Part shown: positions 1-8,400 of the stretch, piece by piece
Position numbering within the stretch: the first letter of the stretch is position 1
How the letters are laid out: each line of letters starts with the position of its first letter
Origin: Thermoplasmata archaeon
Lineage (GTDB): Archaea > Thermoplasmatota > Thermoplasmata > Lutacidiplasmatales > UBA184
Assembly (NCBI GenBank): GCA_030044475.1
Contig: JASHVP010000041.1
Location: 1-23,121, forward strand
Length of the DNA: 23,121 nt
Direction of reading: 5' to 3'
The notes under the pieces: generated by a model
Seen by the model: only the letters and a program-made list of their open reading frames with translations
Database searches by the model: none
What the model was told of the DNA's origin: nothing
Program-made: the position numbers and the translations under genes

Positions 1-1
1 C

Positions 2-163
2 GAGCGGCACATGAAGTGCGCCCTCGGGATGTGCGACGCCTGCGCGTTCGGTCCGTTTCACGTCTGTACAGACGGCCCGGTGTTCCGATCGGAGCAACTG
101 CGAGCCGTGCCGGATTTCGGCGCGTTCCATCGCGATGCCTCCGGGCGCCGGGTCCCGTTCTGA
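2..163 (+). CDS. pyrK: Dihydroorotate dehydrogenase electron-transfer subunit, C-terminal end (partial)
   Basis: The frame is open from base 2 to a TGA at 161-163 and gives 53 residues with no start, so this is the 3' end of a gene that begins outside the window. The peptide has the arrangement C-x4-C-x2-C-x7-C (cysteine codons at 17, 32, 41 and 65), preceded by ERHMK and followed by TDGPVF and a closing RDASGRRV-like stretch. This matches the C-terminal [2Fe-2S] domain of PyrK, which passes electrons from dihydroorotate dehydrogenase (PyrD) to a flavin/NAD partner. Related ferredoxin-reductase-like subunits, such as the gamma subunit of sulfhydrogenases, share the motif, but the DGPVF and RDASGRR signatures favour PyrK. 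The gap between the third and fourth cysteines is short compared with bacterial PyrK. The neighbour pyrG also serves pyrimidine nucleotide synthesis, which supports the call. Confidence 0.8.
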   Translation, partial: ERHMKCALGMCDACAFGPFHVCTDGPVFRSEQLRAVPDFGAFHRDASGRRVPF

Positions 164-221
164 CGGTCCGTTCGACGGCCTCGCGCCGCGTCCGGCGCGC
201 GCCGGTCGCGACGCGCTTCGG

Positions 222-232
222 AGCCTTTATGG
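222..232 (+). promoter_or_regulatory. TATA-like promoter element of pyrG
   Basis: The string CCTTTATGG stands out in very GC-rich DNA between pyrK and pyrG. It is centred about 40 bases before the GTG at 268, so transcription would begin near 253 and give a leader of roughly 15 bases that still includes a GGAG at 257-260. The ATG inside this element (229) is in frame with pyrG but would lie upstream of any transcript made from it. Confidence 0.5.
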
Positions 233-267
233 CCCCCTCCCCCTACGAGGGGCCCCGGAGCGCAGCG

Positions 268-1902
268 GTGAAGGTCATCGTCGTGAGCGGGGGGGTCATT
301 TCGGGCCTCGGCAAGGGCATCACGACGTCCTCGCTCGGCCGCCTCCTCAAGGCGCGGGGGATCCCCGTCACGATCCTGAAGATCGACCCGTACCTCAACG
401 TGGATGCGGGGACGATGAACCCGTACCAGCACGGCGAGGTGTTCGTCCTCGACGACGGCACCGAGGCCGACCTGGACCTCGGCAACTACGAGCGGTTCCT
501 GGGTCAGTCCTTGGTCGGCACGCACAACCTGACGACCGGCAAGATCTACCGCGCCGTCATCGAGAAGGAGCGACGCGGCGACTATCTCGGCAACACCGTG
601 CAGATCATTCCACACGTGACCGGGGAGATCAAGCGGTCGATCCGAGAGGTCGCCCAGGCGGCCGGAGCCGAGGTCGTCCTCGTGGAGGTCGGGGGCACGG
701 TGGGGGACATCGAGTCGATGCCGTTCCTGGAAGCGCTCCGGGAGCTGTCGTACGAACTCGGGGAGGGCCACACCGCGTTCGTGCACACGACGCTCGTGCC
801 GACGGTCGGCCCCGTCGGCGAGGCGAAGACAAAGCCGACCCAGCACTCGGTGCGGGAGCTTCGGGCGATCGGGATCCGGCCGAACCTGATCATCGCCCGC
901 GGGCCGGCCCCGCTCACGCCCGAGATCAAGGCGAAGATCTCCCTGTTCTGCGACGTCCCGCCCGAGGGGGTCATCTCGGTCCCGGACCAGCCGGTGATCT
1001 ACGAGGTGCCGCTGGTCCTCGAGGCGCAAGGCGTCGGATCGTTCCTCTGCCGGCAGCTCGACCTTCCGGACCGTCCGCCGGAGTACGCGGCCTGGAAGGA
1101 GTTCCTCGCCACGTACCGCCGATGCGAGGGGTCGGTCGAGGTCGCCGTCGTCGGGAAGTACGTCGAGCTCCGAGACGCGTACCTCTCCCACTCCGAGGCG
1201 TTCCATCACTGCCAGGGCCATCTGGGCGTCGAGATCCGGCTGCAATGGTACGACGCGGAGGATCTCCCCAAGAACCCGTCCCTCGTCGCCCGGCTCGAGC
1301 GGTCGGACGCGGTGCTCGTGCCCGGAGGGTTCGGCGCCCGGGGGGTCGAGGGAAAGGTCCGGGCCATCGAGATCGCCCGGACGCGGGGGATCCCGTACCT
1401 GGGGGTCTGCTACGGGTTCCAGATGGCCGCCGTCGAGTACGCGCGAAACGTCCTCGGGCTCGCCGCGGCCAACTCGACCGAGGTCGATCCGTCGACCCCG
1501 GACCCGGTCGTCTGCCTCCTCGAGGAGCAGAAGGCCCAGTCGGACCTCGGCGGCACCATGCGGCTGGGCGCCCAGCGGGTCGTCCTGAGCGACGCGTCCC
1601 GGGTTGCGCAGGTCTACGGCCAGACCGAGGTCTGGGAGCGCCACCGGCACCGGTACGAGATCAATCCCGCGTACCTCGACCGCCTCCGGACCGAAGGGTT
1701 CGTCGACTCCGGGCGGTCCGTCGACGGCCGTGTCGAGGTGCTCGAGGCCCGCGATCATCCGTTCTTCCTCGGGGTCCAGTTCCACCCCGAATTCCTCTCG
1801 CGCCCCGAGGCGCCCCATCCGCTCTACCGAGCGCTGGTCCAAGCGGCCATCGCCCGCAAGGAGGTCGCGAGCCCTGTCGCCCCCGCGCCGACTTTCGCGT
1901 GA
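268..1902 (+). CDS. pyrG: CTP synthase (glutamine-hydrolysing)
   Basis: CTP synthase makes CTP from UTP, ATP and glutamine, the last step of de novo pyrimidine nucleotide synthesis, in the cytosol. I start it at GTG 268, giving 544 residues, the normal family length. The frame is open far upstream, but residues before this point look nothing like the family, and GGAG at 257-260 sits 7 bases before the GTG. The N-terminal synthetase domain opens with KVIVVSGGVISGLGKG, the amidoligase P-loop. The C-terminal class I glutaminase domain has its nucleophile at Cys381 within GVCYGFQ (most bacteria have GICLGMQ) and its His506/Glu508 pair in FHPEF. The domain order and triad are complete, so the enzyme should be active. 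The 3' end overlaps the apparent start of aspS by 29 bases. Confidence 0.96.
   Translation: MKVIVVSGGVISGLGKGITTSSLGRLLKARGIPVTILKIDPYLNVDAGTMNPYQHGEVFVLDDGTEADLDLGNYERFLGQSLVGTHNLTTGKIYRAVIEKERRGDYLGNTVQIIPHVTGEIKRSIREVAQAAGAEVVLVEVGGTVGDIESMPFLEALRELSYELGEGHTAFVHTTLVPTVGPVGEAKTKPTQHSVRELRAIGIRPNLIIARGPAPLTPEIKAKISLFCDVPPEGVISVPDQPVIYEVPLVLEAQGVGSFLCRQLDLPDRPPEYAAWKEFLATYRRCEGSVEVAVVGKYVELRDAYLSHSEAFHHCQGHLGVEIRLQWYDAEDLPKNPSLVARLERSDAVLVPGGFGARGVEGKVRAIEIARTRGIPYLGVCYGFQMAAVEYARNVLGLAAANSTEVDPSTPDPVVCLLEEQKAQSDLGGTMRLGAQRVVLSDASRVAQVYGQTEVWERHRHRYEINPAYLDRLRTEGFVDSGRSVDGRVEVLEARDHPFFLGVQFHPEFLSRPEAPHPLYRALVQAAIARKEVASPVAPAPTFA
1858..1865 (+). promoter_or_regulatory. Strong Shine-Dalgarno site that sets the aspS start
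   Basis: AAGGAGGT lies inside the last codons of pyrG, 8 bases before the CTG at 1874. This is the best match to the anti-Shine-Dalgarno sequence around the pyrG/aspS junction. No ATG, GTG or TTG in the aspS frame lies at a usable distance after it, which points to CTG as the initiator. Confidence 0.6.
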
Positions 1903-3184
1903 ACTCGCCACCCGGGACGGCGAGGTCGTTCGCGTCGCCGGCCACCTCGAGGAGTACCGCGCCCTCGGCGGGGTCGCCTTCGCCCTCGTCCGGGACCGCG
2001 CCGGGTCGACGCAGGTCACCCTGAAGAAGGGGGTCGCCGACCCGTCCCTTTTCGACCTGTTCCGCGAGCTGCCGCGGGAGTCGGTCGTCTCGGTCGAGGG
2101 CACCGTGCGCCGGTCGGAGAAGGCGAACCGGGGCGTGGAGCTGATCCCCAGCCGCGTCGACGTCGTCGCGCGCGCGGAGGTCCCGCTCCCCCTCGGGGTC
2201 GTCGACAAGGTCGGCGCCGAGCTGGACACCCGCCTCGACCATCGGGTCCTGGACCTGCGCAAGCCGTCGGTCCGGGCGGTGTTCGAGCTCCGAGCCGAGC
2301 TCCTGCGCGGATTCCGGGACGCGTTCGTCGCGGACGGGTTCGTCGAGGTCGAGACCCCGAAGCTGCTGCGCCAAGGCGCCGAGGGCGGCGCCACGTTGTT
2401 CCGGGTCGACTACTTCGACGGGGTCGCCTTCCTCGCGCAGAGCCCCCAGTTGTACAAGCAGATGCTGATGGGGGCCGGCTTCGAACGCGTCTTCGAGATC
2501 GCCCCGGCGTTCCGGGCCGAGCCCTCGGACACGGTCCGCCACCTGACGGAGTTCACGAGCCTCGACGCCGAGATGGCGTACGTCGACTCGGCCGAGGAGC
2601 TCCGATCGACGATCGAGTCGCTCCTCCAACACGCGCTCCACGCGACGCGCACCCGACTGCGCGAGCGGGAGAACCCGCTCGCCGACGGGGTCCCCGTTCC
2701 GGCCGTCCCGTTCCCCCGGTTCTCCTACGCGACCGTCGAGGAGTGGCTCGGCCGCCCGGGCGCGGAGCGGGATCTCGGCACCGAGGACGAGAAGTCGATC
2801 GATGCGCGGGTCCAGGTGGACCGCGGCACCCCGTTCTACTTCGTCACCGACTACCCGTCGGTCGTGAAATCGGGGACGTTCTACGCCCGTCGGTACGACG
2901 ACCGCCCGGGCACCACGGGCTACTTCGACCTCTACTACCGGGGCATCGAGCTCGCGAGCGGGGGCCCCCGCGAGCATCGGCTCGACCGGCTCACGGCGAA
3001 CCTGACCGCCGCCGGACTGGATCCCGCGATGTTCGCCGGGTACCTCGAAGCGTTCCGGTACGGGATGCCGCCCCACGGCGGCTGGGCGATCGGCGTCGAC
3101 CGGCTCACGTGGCTGTTCGCGGGGCTCTCCAATATACGGGAGGCCCGCCTCTTCCCCCGCGACCGCTACCGCCTCGACCCGTAG
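1874..3184 (+). CDS. aspS: Aspartyl-tRNA synthetase, archaeal type, apparent CTG start
   Basis: This class II synthetase charges tRNA(Asp), and in some archaea tRNA(Asn), with aspartate. Starting at CTG 1874 it has 436 residues, against roughly 430-440 in archaeal AspRS, and the N-terminal OB-fold (VVRVAGHL...LGG) begins at the usual distance from the start. All class II motifs are present: motif 1 in the DLRKPSVRAVFELR region, motif 2 with FRAE and RHLTEF, and motif 3 GMPPHGGWAIGVDR near the C-terminus, plus the aspartate-binding QSPQLYKQ. There is no ATG, GTG or TTG in frame between GTG 1730, deep inside pyrG and without a ribosome site, and the middle of the catalytic region. The strong Shine-Dalgarno site at 1858-1865 fits CTG 1874. 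The product is certain; the start codon is an inference from length and spacing. Confidence 0.93.
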   Translation: MSPPRRLSRELATRDGEVVRVAGHLEEYRALGGVAFALVRDRAGSTQVTLKKGVADPSLFDLFRELPRESVVSVEGTVRRSEKANRGVELIPSRVDVVARAEVPLPLGVVDKVGAELDTRLDHRVLDLRKPSVRAVFELRAELLRGFRDAFVADGFVEVETPKLLRQGAEGGATLFRVDYFDGVAFLAQSPQLYKQMLMGAGFERVFEIAPAFRAEPSDTVRHLTEFTSLDAEMAYVDSAEELRSTIESLLQHALHATRTRLRERENPLADGVPVPAVPFPRFSYATVEEWLGRPGAERDLGTEDEKSIDARVQVDRGTPFYFVTDYPSVVKSGTFYARRYDDRPGTTGYFDLYYRGIELASGGPREHRLDRLTANLTAAGLDPAMFAGYLEAFRYGMPPHGGWAIGVDRLTWLFAGLSNIREARLFPRDRYRLDP

Positions 3185-3197
3185 GAGCGCACGATCG

Positions 3198-5309
3198 ATG
3201 GTCGCCGCGAAGAGGACCCTCCCCGCGCCCCCCGAGCTGCAGGGACGATGGGCGACGATCCTGGAGGAAGCCGGACTGCGGCCGCGCATCCTCCAGCTCC
3301 ACGATCGCTTCCCCGAGGAGCGGTCGCTCGAGGTGCCGTTCGCGACCCTCGACGAGGTCGACACCGCGCTCGCGGACCTGCTGCTCGAACGGCCCGACGA
3401 GGTGATCGACGCCGGGGTCCGGGCGATGCGCGAGCTTCTGCCCGTCGCCGGACCCGAGGCCGACGGGCTCCGGTTGCGGATCGTCGGTCTGCCGGCGACC
3501 GCCCACCGGATCATCCGAGCCATCCGGGAGACCGACCTGAACCGGCTCGTCGCGATCGACGGCATCGTCCGCCGCGTGACGGAGGTCCGCCCCCAGATCC
3601 GGGACGCCGTCTTCGAGTGCGTCGCCTGCCGCACGAAGTTCCACGAGCCCCAGGACGAGGCGTCCCTCGTTTTCCGCGAGCCGCTCGAGTGCCCGGAGAG
3701 CCAGGGAGGGTGCGGGAAGACGCAGGGGCGGACCCGCTTCCGGCTGGTCGCCGAGGAGTCGGCCTACGTCGACGCGCAGCGGATCGAGATCCAGGAGCAT
3801 CCGGAGTCGCTGCGGCACGGAGCCCATCCGCAGGGCCTCGCCGTCCTGCTGACGGAGGACCTCACCGGGCGGGTCCTCCCGGGGAACCGGATCGTCCTGA
3901 ACGGCGTCCTGCGCAGCTTCCAGCGGGCGAGCGCCTCCGCCCGCGGCGGGGTGGTCCGGAACACGACGTTCGACCTGATGGTCCTCGCCAACTCGTTCGA
4001 GTCGAAGACGCAGGAGTACACGGAGATCGAGATCTCGCCGGAAGAGTCGCAGCTCATCGAGTCGTTCCGGGGCGATCCCACGGTCGTCGACAAGATCGTC
4101 CTGTCGCTCGCGCCCACCATCAAGGGGATGGAACAGGAGAAGGAGGCGATCGCCCTCCAGCTGTTCGGCGGCGTCGAGAAGCGGCACGCGGACGGGGTCC
4201 GCGTCCGGGGCGACATCCACGCGCTGTTGGTCGGCGACCCCGGGACCGCGAAGAGCCAGCTGCTCCGGTACATCGCCGACGTCGCCCCGCGTGGCATCTA
4301 CACGTCGGGGAAGGGCGCCACCGCGGCGGGCCTCACGGCGGCCGCCGTGAAGGACGACTTCGCCGGGGGCCGGTGGACGCTCGAGGCCGGGATGCTGGTG
4401 CTGGCCGACGGGGGGATGGCGATCATCGACGAGCTCGACAAGATGAGCCCCGAGGACCGCTCCGCGATGCACGAGGCGCTCGAGCAGCAGACCGTGTCGA
4501 TCGCGAAGGCCGGGATCACCGCGACGCTGAACGCCCGCTGCCCGGTGCTGGCGGCGGCGAACCCGAAGTGGGGGCGGTTCACGAACGACCGGTCGATCGC
4601 CGACCAGATCGACCTTCCCCCGACGCTCCTCTCCCGGTTCGACGTCATCTTCTCCATCAAGGACCTGCCCGACCAGGCCCGGGACCGACGGCTCGCGAAC
4701 CGGATCCTCGCCTCCCATCGGGAGGCCGGCGGCGACGTCGTCGGGTCGGGGGAATCGGCGGCGCCGTTCTCGCCGGACCTCCTCAAGAAGTACATCGCCT
4801 ACGCGCGCCGGAACGTCCGCCCCGTGCTCGAGGAGGCGGCGCTCGCCGAGCTCGAGGACTTCTACGTCCGCGTCCGGAAGCAGGGCGAGGAGCCGAACGC
4901 ACCGGTCCCGATCACCGCCCGCCAGTTGGAGGCGCTGGTCCGGCTCAGCGAGGCGGCCGCGCGGGCGCGGCTCTCCGCCCGGGTCGAGGTGGAGGACGCG
5001 CGGCGGGCGATCCAGATCATGGAGAACTTCCTCCGGAGGGTCTCGATGACCGAGGAGGGCCAGCTCGACATCGACCTCACGCAGACGGGGGTGAGCCACA
5101 CCCAGCGGGAGCGGTTCGAGATCGCCCAGCGCGTGATGCGCGAGCTCCAGGAAGAGCACGGGGGCCACTTCTCCGTGGAGCAGTACCGGGAAGCCGCCGA
5201 GAAGGCCGGCATCCCGCCGAGCCGTTCGGAGGCGATCCTGCAGTCGCTCCGGAACCAGGGCGAGGTCATGGAGAGCCGACCCAATCAGTGGCAGCTCGTC
5301 CGGTTCTGA
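3198..5309 (+). CDS. mcm: Replicative DNA helicase MCM
   Basis: MCM forms the hexameric ring helicase that unwinds DNA ahead of the archaeal replication fork. The 703-residue protein has the normal length and no intein. An N-terminal OB-fold region carries a zinc-binding insert with Cys141/Cys144 and Cys165/Cys172; the second pair is spaced C-x6-C, wider than usual. The AAA+ core shows Walker A GDPGTAKSQ at 346-354 (Lys352), Walker B ending in Asp411-Glu412 (IIDELDKM), and the arginine finger Arg480 in LLSRFD. The last 80 residues look like the C-terminal winged helix (EEHGGHFSVEQYREAAEKAG). ATG 3198 follows AGGAG at 3183-3187, which overlaps the aspS stop codon, so mcm is probably co-transcribed with aspS and translated from the same message. 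Confidence 0.97.
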   Translation: MVAAKRTLPAPPELQGRWATILEEAGLRPRILQLHDRFPEERSLEVPFATLDEVDTALADLLLERPDEVIDAGVRAMRELLPVAGPEADGLRLRIVGLPATAHRIIRAIRETDLNRLVAIDGIVRRVTEVRPQIRDAVFECVACRTKFHEPQDEASLVFREPLECPESQGGCGKTQGRTRFRLVAEESAYVDAQRIEIQEHPESLRHGAHPQGLAVLLTEDLTGRVLPGNRIVLNGVLRSFQRASASARGGVVRNTTFDLMVLANSFESKTQEYTEIEISPEESQLIESFRGDPTVVDKIVLSLAPTIKGMEQEKEAIALQLFGGVEKRHADGVRVRGDIHALLVGDPGTAKSQLLRYIADVAPRGIYTSGKGATAAGLTAAAVKDDFAGGRWTLEAGMLVLADGGMAIIDELDKMSPEDRSAMHEALEQQTVSIAKAGITATLNARCPVLAAANPKWGRFTNDRSIADQIDLPPTLLSRFDVIFSIKDLPDQARDRRLANRILASHREAGGDVVGSGESAAPFSPDLLKKYIAYARRNVRPVLEEAALAELEDFYVRVRKQGEEPNAPVPITARQLEALVRLSEAAARARLSARVEVEDARRAIQIMENFLRRVSMTEEGQLDIDLTQTGVSHTQRERFEIAQRVMRELQEEHGGHFSVEQYREAAEKAGIPPSRSEAILQSLRNQGEVMESRPNQWQLVRF

Positions 5310-5390
5310 TCCGGCCCCCGCCCGTCGCCGGACCCTCGAACGACCGCCGACCCCGACCCGCCCGGGAGGGCCACCGGAGAGGCCGGCCCA

Positions 5391-5411
5391 CGACCGCGCG
5401 ACCCACGGTCG
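5391..5411 (+). terminator. Possible hairpin after mcm
   Basis: CGACCG (5391-5396) and CGGTCG (5406-5411) can pair around a 9-base loop in the gap between mcm and the surface-protein promoter. A TTT-containing stretch follows near 5424, but there is no real T-run. It may end the pyrG-aspS-mcm transcript, or be chance in GC-rich DNA. Confidence 0.25.
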
Positions 5412-5447
5412 CGCAAATCGTCCGTTTCCGCTCACCGCGTGGCGCAT

Positions 5448-5457
5448 TCAATTATCG
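5448..5457 (+). promoter_or_regulatory. TATA-like element of the large secreted protein gene
   Basis: TCAATTATCG is the only A/T-rich patch just upstream of the gene. It lies about 45 bases before GTG 5499, which makes the farther-upstream in-frame GTG at 5439 an unlikely start because it would precede the transcript. Confidence 0.45.
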
Positions 5458-5498
5458 AGTCGGCGACGGTCGGGACGGCCAGCGGGAGCGTGGAGGCA

Positions 5499-8400
5499 GT
5501 GACGATCCGCGGGTCCGGTGGGTGGAGACGGTGGGCAGCAATCGCGGCGATCGGCGTGGCCGCGCTCTTTCTCGGGAGTGCCGTGGGGGCGGTGGCCGGT
5601 ACTTCCCTACCGTCCCGGTCGGGCCTCGGGTCGGCCGTCCCCACCCCTTCGCCGGCCCGGAGCGCGGCGGAGACCGGCGGCGCCGCCAGCGGCACCGCCC
5701 GGGCGATCTCGCGCATCGTGCCCACGGTGCGGACCGCCCCCACCTCGTGCGGCTCCTTCGCCTGCGACACCCAGACGCTGATCGCGCCGCAGGCCGGGGT
5801 CACCGCCGGTCTCACGGACACCTGCTCCCCGAGCTCGTTGCAGATCTCCACGACCACGTTCGCGGGCAAGACGACGCTCAGTAGCTCGAACGGGGCGAGC
5901 GGGGTCGCCGACCTGTACTACAACGTGACGTTCTCGGCGTCCTTGCAGGTCTGCTACGAGTTCAATCCCGACTTCATCGGTCTCCCGAGCACCAGCGTCT
6001 GGGTCAACTTCACGGAGTCGTACAGCGAGTCGATCGTGCTCAACATCAGCGTCGCCGGCCCCGGCGCCTTCGAGCTGGACAACCTGAACGGGCCCCCGAT
6101 CGCCCTGGTCTCGATCCCCATCGTTCCCACGGAGGCGATCTGCTGTGGCCCCGTCCCGATCGTCTGGTTCGGCGTGAATCTCGACCTCGGACTCGAGTAC
6201 GCCATGGAGTTCGACCAGGGCTCGTGGATCAACGCGACGGAAGGGAGCGGGGGGACCCTCGAACAAGACTACGACTTCGCGAGCGGGCAGTGGATCGAGC
6301 CGCCCAACTCGGTGACCTGCCTCTACGGCCTCTCCAGCTCCGACGCCTGCACCTCGATCGTCACCTCCCCGAGCTTCGGCGGCGCCGTGATCCTTCGCAT
6401 CGGCCCCGAGGTCGCCGTGAACCTGTCGGTCGGGATCGACATCCTCACGGTCGCGGCCGTCCAGGTCGACGCGTTCCTCTACGGGCAGGCCAGCCTCTAC
6501 TACGGGATCGGGGCGTCGGGCTACAGCGCGAGTGACGAGTCCGGCGGGGCCTGCGGGACCGGGAACTCGGTCGACGGGTTGCCGCCGGCGAGCGTCTACG
6601 CCGCGCTCGGGAGCGCGTTCGGCAGCGACTGGTGGGGGGCCCTGTGTGCGGGCGTCGGCTTCCAGTTCCAGGCGCAATTCTCGGCCGGATGTTACAACGT
6701 GTTCGGCTTCAGCGGGTGCCTGTTCACTACGAACATCTTCCCCGTCCAGACGGTCGCGTTCTACGACGCCCCGTTGGCCGCGACGCTCGTCGCGTGCGAC
6801 TTCGACCAGCACGAGTGCGCGCCCACGTTCACGAACGCCGTCCCGGTGCAATCCCCCGACTCGTTCGTGATGACCGAGAAGGAGTCGGACTACCTGCTCA
6901 TCGGCTCGCCGCTCGACAACCCCTGGGGGCCGGCGGGGATCCCGAATCTCGGGATGACCTGGAGCACGCCGATCGTCGCGGGTTCGGCCGGTACCGCGTG
7001 CGGATCGCTCGCCGGATACGCGGCCGGCTACCCGTATTTCAACGAGTTCACGGCCCCCAACTTCGCGACGACCTGCCAGCTCACGGTCACTTCCTCGCTC
7101 CCGATCGACGACGACAGCTTCCAAGTGTCGGTCGTCACGTTCGACATCAAGGTGGTCGCCCCGACCATCAGCATCGGCCATACCACGACTTTCGTGCCGT
7201 ACTGCACGACCCACTTCACGTGCGGGGCGCTCGAGTACGCGAGCGGCTCTTGGAGCGTGGCGCTCACCCCGTTCGGAGGAGGAACCTCGCGGAGCGTCTC
7301 CGGTTCGTCGCTCGACGATCTCTCGGTGACGAACCTGACCAACGGGACGTATACGTACCAGATCACGCCGCCGCGCGGCGTGACGGTGGGCCCTCTCAAC
7401 GGGACGATCTTCGTCAACGGCTCCGACAGCTGGATGGTCGAGTTCTACACCCCTCTCGTCTCGGAGTTTGTGGAGTCGGGCCTCCCGTCCGGGTCGGTTT
7501 GGGGGCTCGCGATCGACGGCCTGAACGGCACCGCGACCGTCGGGAACGGGACGAGTGCGATCGACGTCACGACGACCGACGGCACCTTCGCGTACACCGT
7601 TCTGCCACCGGCCGGCTATTCCGTACCGCCCTCCGACTCGGGAGTCGTCACCGTGAACGGGACGGGGACCGTGGTCACTCTGCCGTTCTCCCACAGCTCG
7701 GCGGGGAGCCCGCCGTACCTCGCGGAGTACCCCGTCAAGTTCCGCCCGGTCGGCCTGCCGCCGGACACCTCGTGGACGTTGTATCTCTCGCCCGGCGTGG
7801 TCCTCTCCGGGGAGGGGACCGTGGGACTCTCGCTCCTCAACGGGACCTACTCGTACTCCGCCGTCGGCGGCGCCGGTGCGAACTGGACCCGGAGCGTTTC
7901 GATGGGGGAGGCGAAGCTCACCGTGGCGGGAGTGGCGATCGTGAAGAACATCACGTTCGCGGCGGTCACGTATCCGGTGACGTTCGTCGAGACGGGGCTG
8001 GCGAGCGCGACGGCGTGGACGGTCTCCCTCGACGGGACGCCGCACCATGTCTTCCGCAACGTCCTCACGCTCGCGCTCGCGAACGGGACCTATGGGTACG
8101 AGATCCCGGCGGTGACCGGGTACCACCTCCTGACGGCGGCCGAGAACGAGGTCTACGTGACCGGAGCGGGGGTCGTGATCGACGTCCCCTTCGCCCTGAC
8201 GTCCTACGCGATCGCTCTGAACGCCTCGGGCCTCGAGGCCGGCAAGACGTTCTCGGCGACCGTCGGCGGGGTGACCCACACCATCGTCGCGACGGGAACC
8301 TACGAGTTCCTGATCTGGTGGGGCGACATCGGGAACGGGAGCTATCCGTACACGGTCGCGCACGTGGCCGGATACACCGAGACCCCGCGGGCCGGGACCC

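Noticed and set aside
229..231. ATG as an alternative pyrG start
   Set aside because: It lies inside the TATA-like element and would add 13 residues not typical of CTP synthase; GTG 268 has a GGAG and begins at the conserved KVIVVSGG.
58..2394. A 778-codon open frame on the minus strand opposite pyrG and aspS
   Set aside because: Composition is Arg/Asp/Pro/Gly-rich without domains, and it mirrors the high-GC third positions of two certain genes on the plus strand.
4200..4700. Possible intein insertion site in the mcm ATPase core
   Set aside because: Walker A, Walker B and the arginine finger are at normal spacing and the total length is normal, so no intein is present.
3105..5447. A 780-codon minus-strand frame opposite mcm
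   Set aside because: mcm on the plus strand has every expected motif; the antisense translation is a GC artefact.
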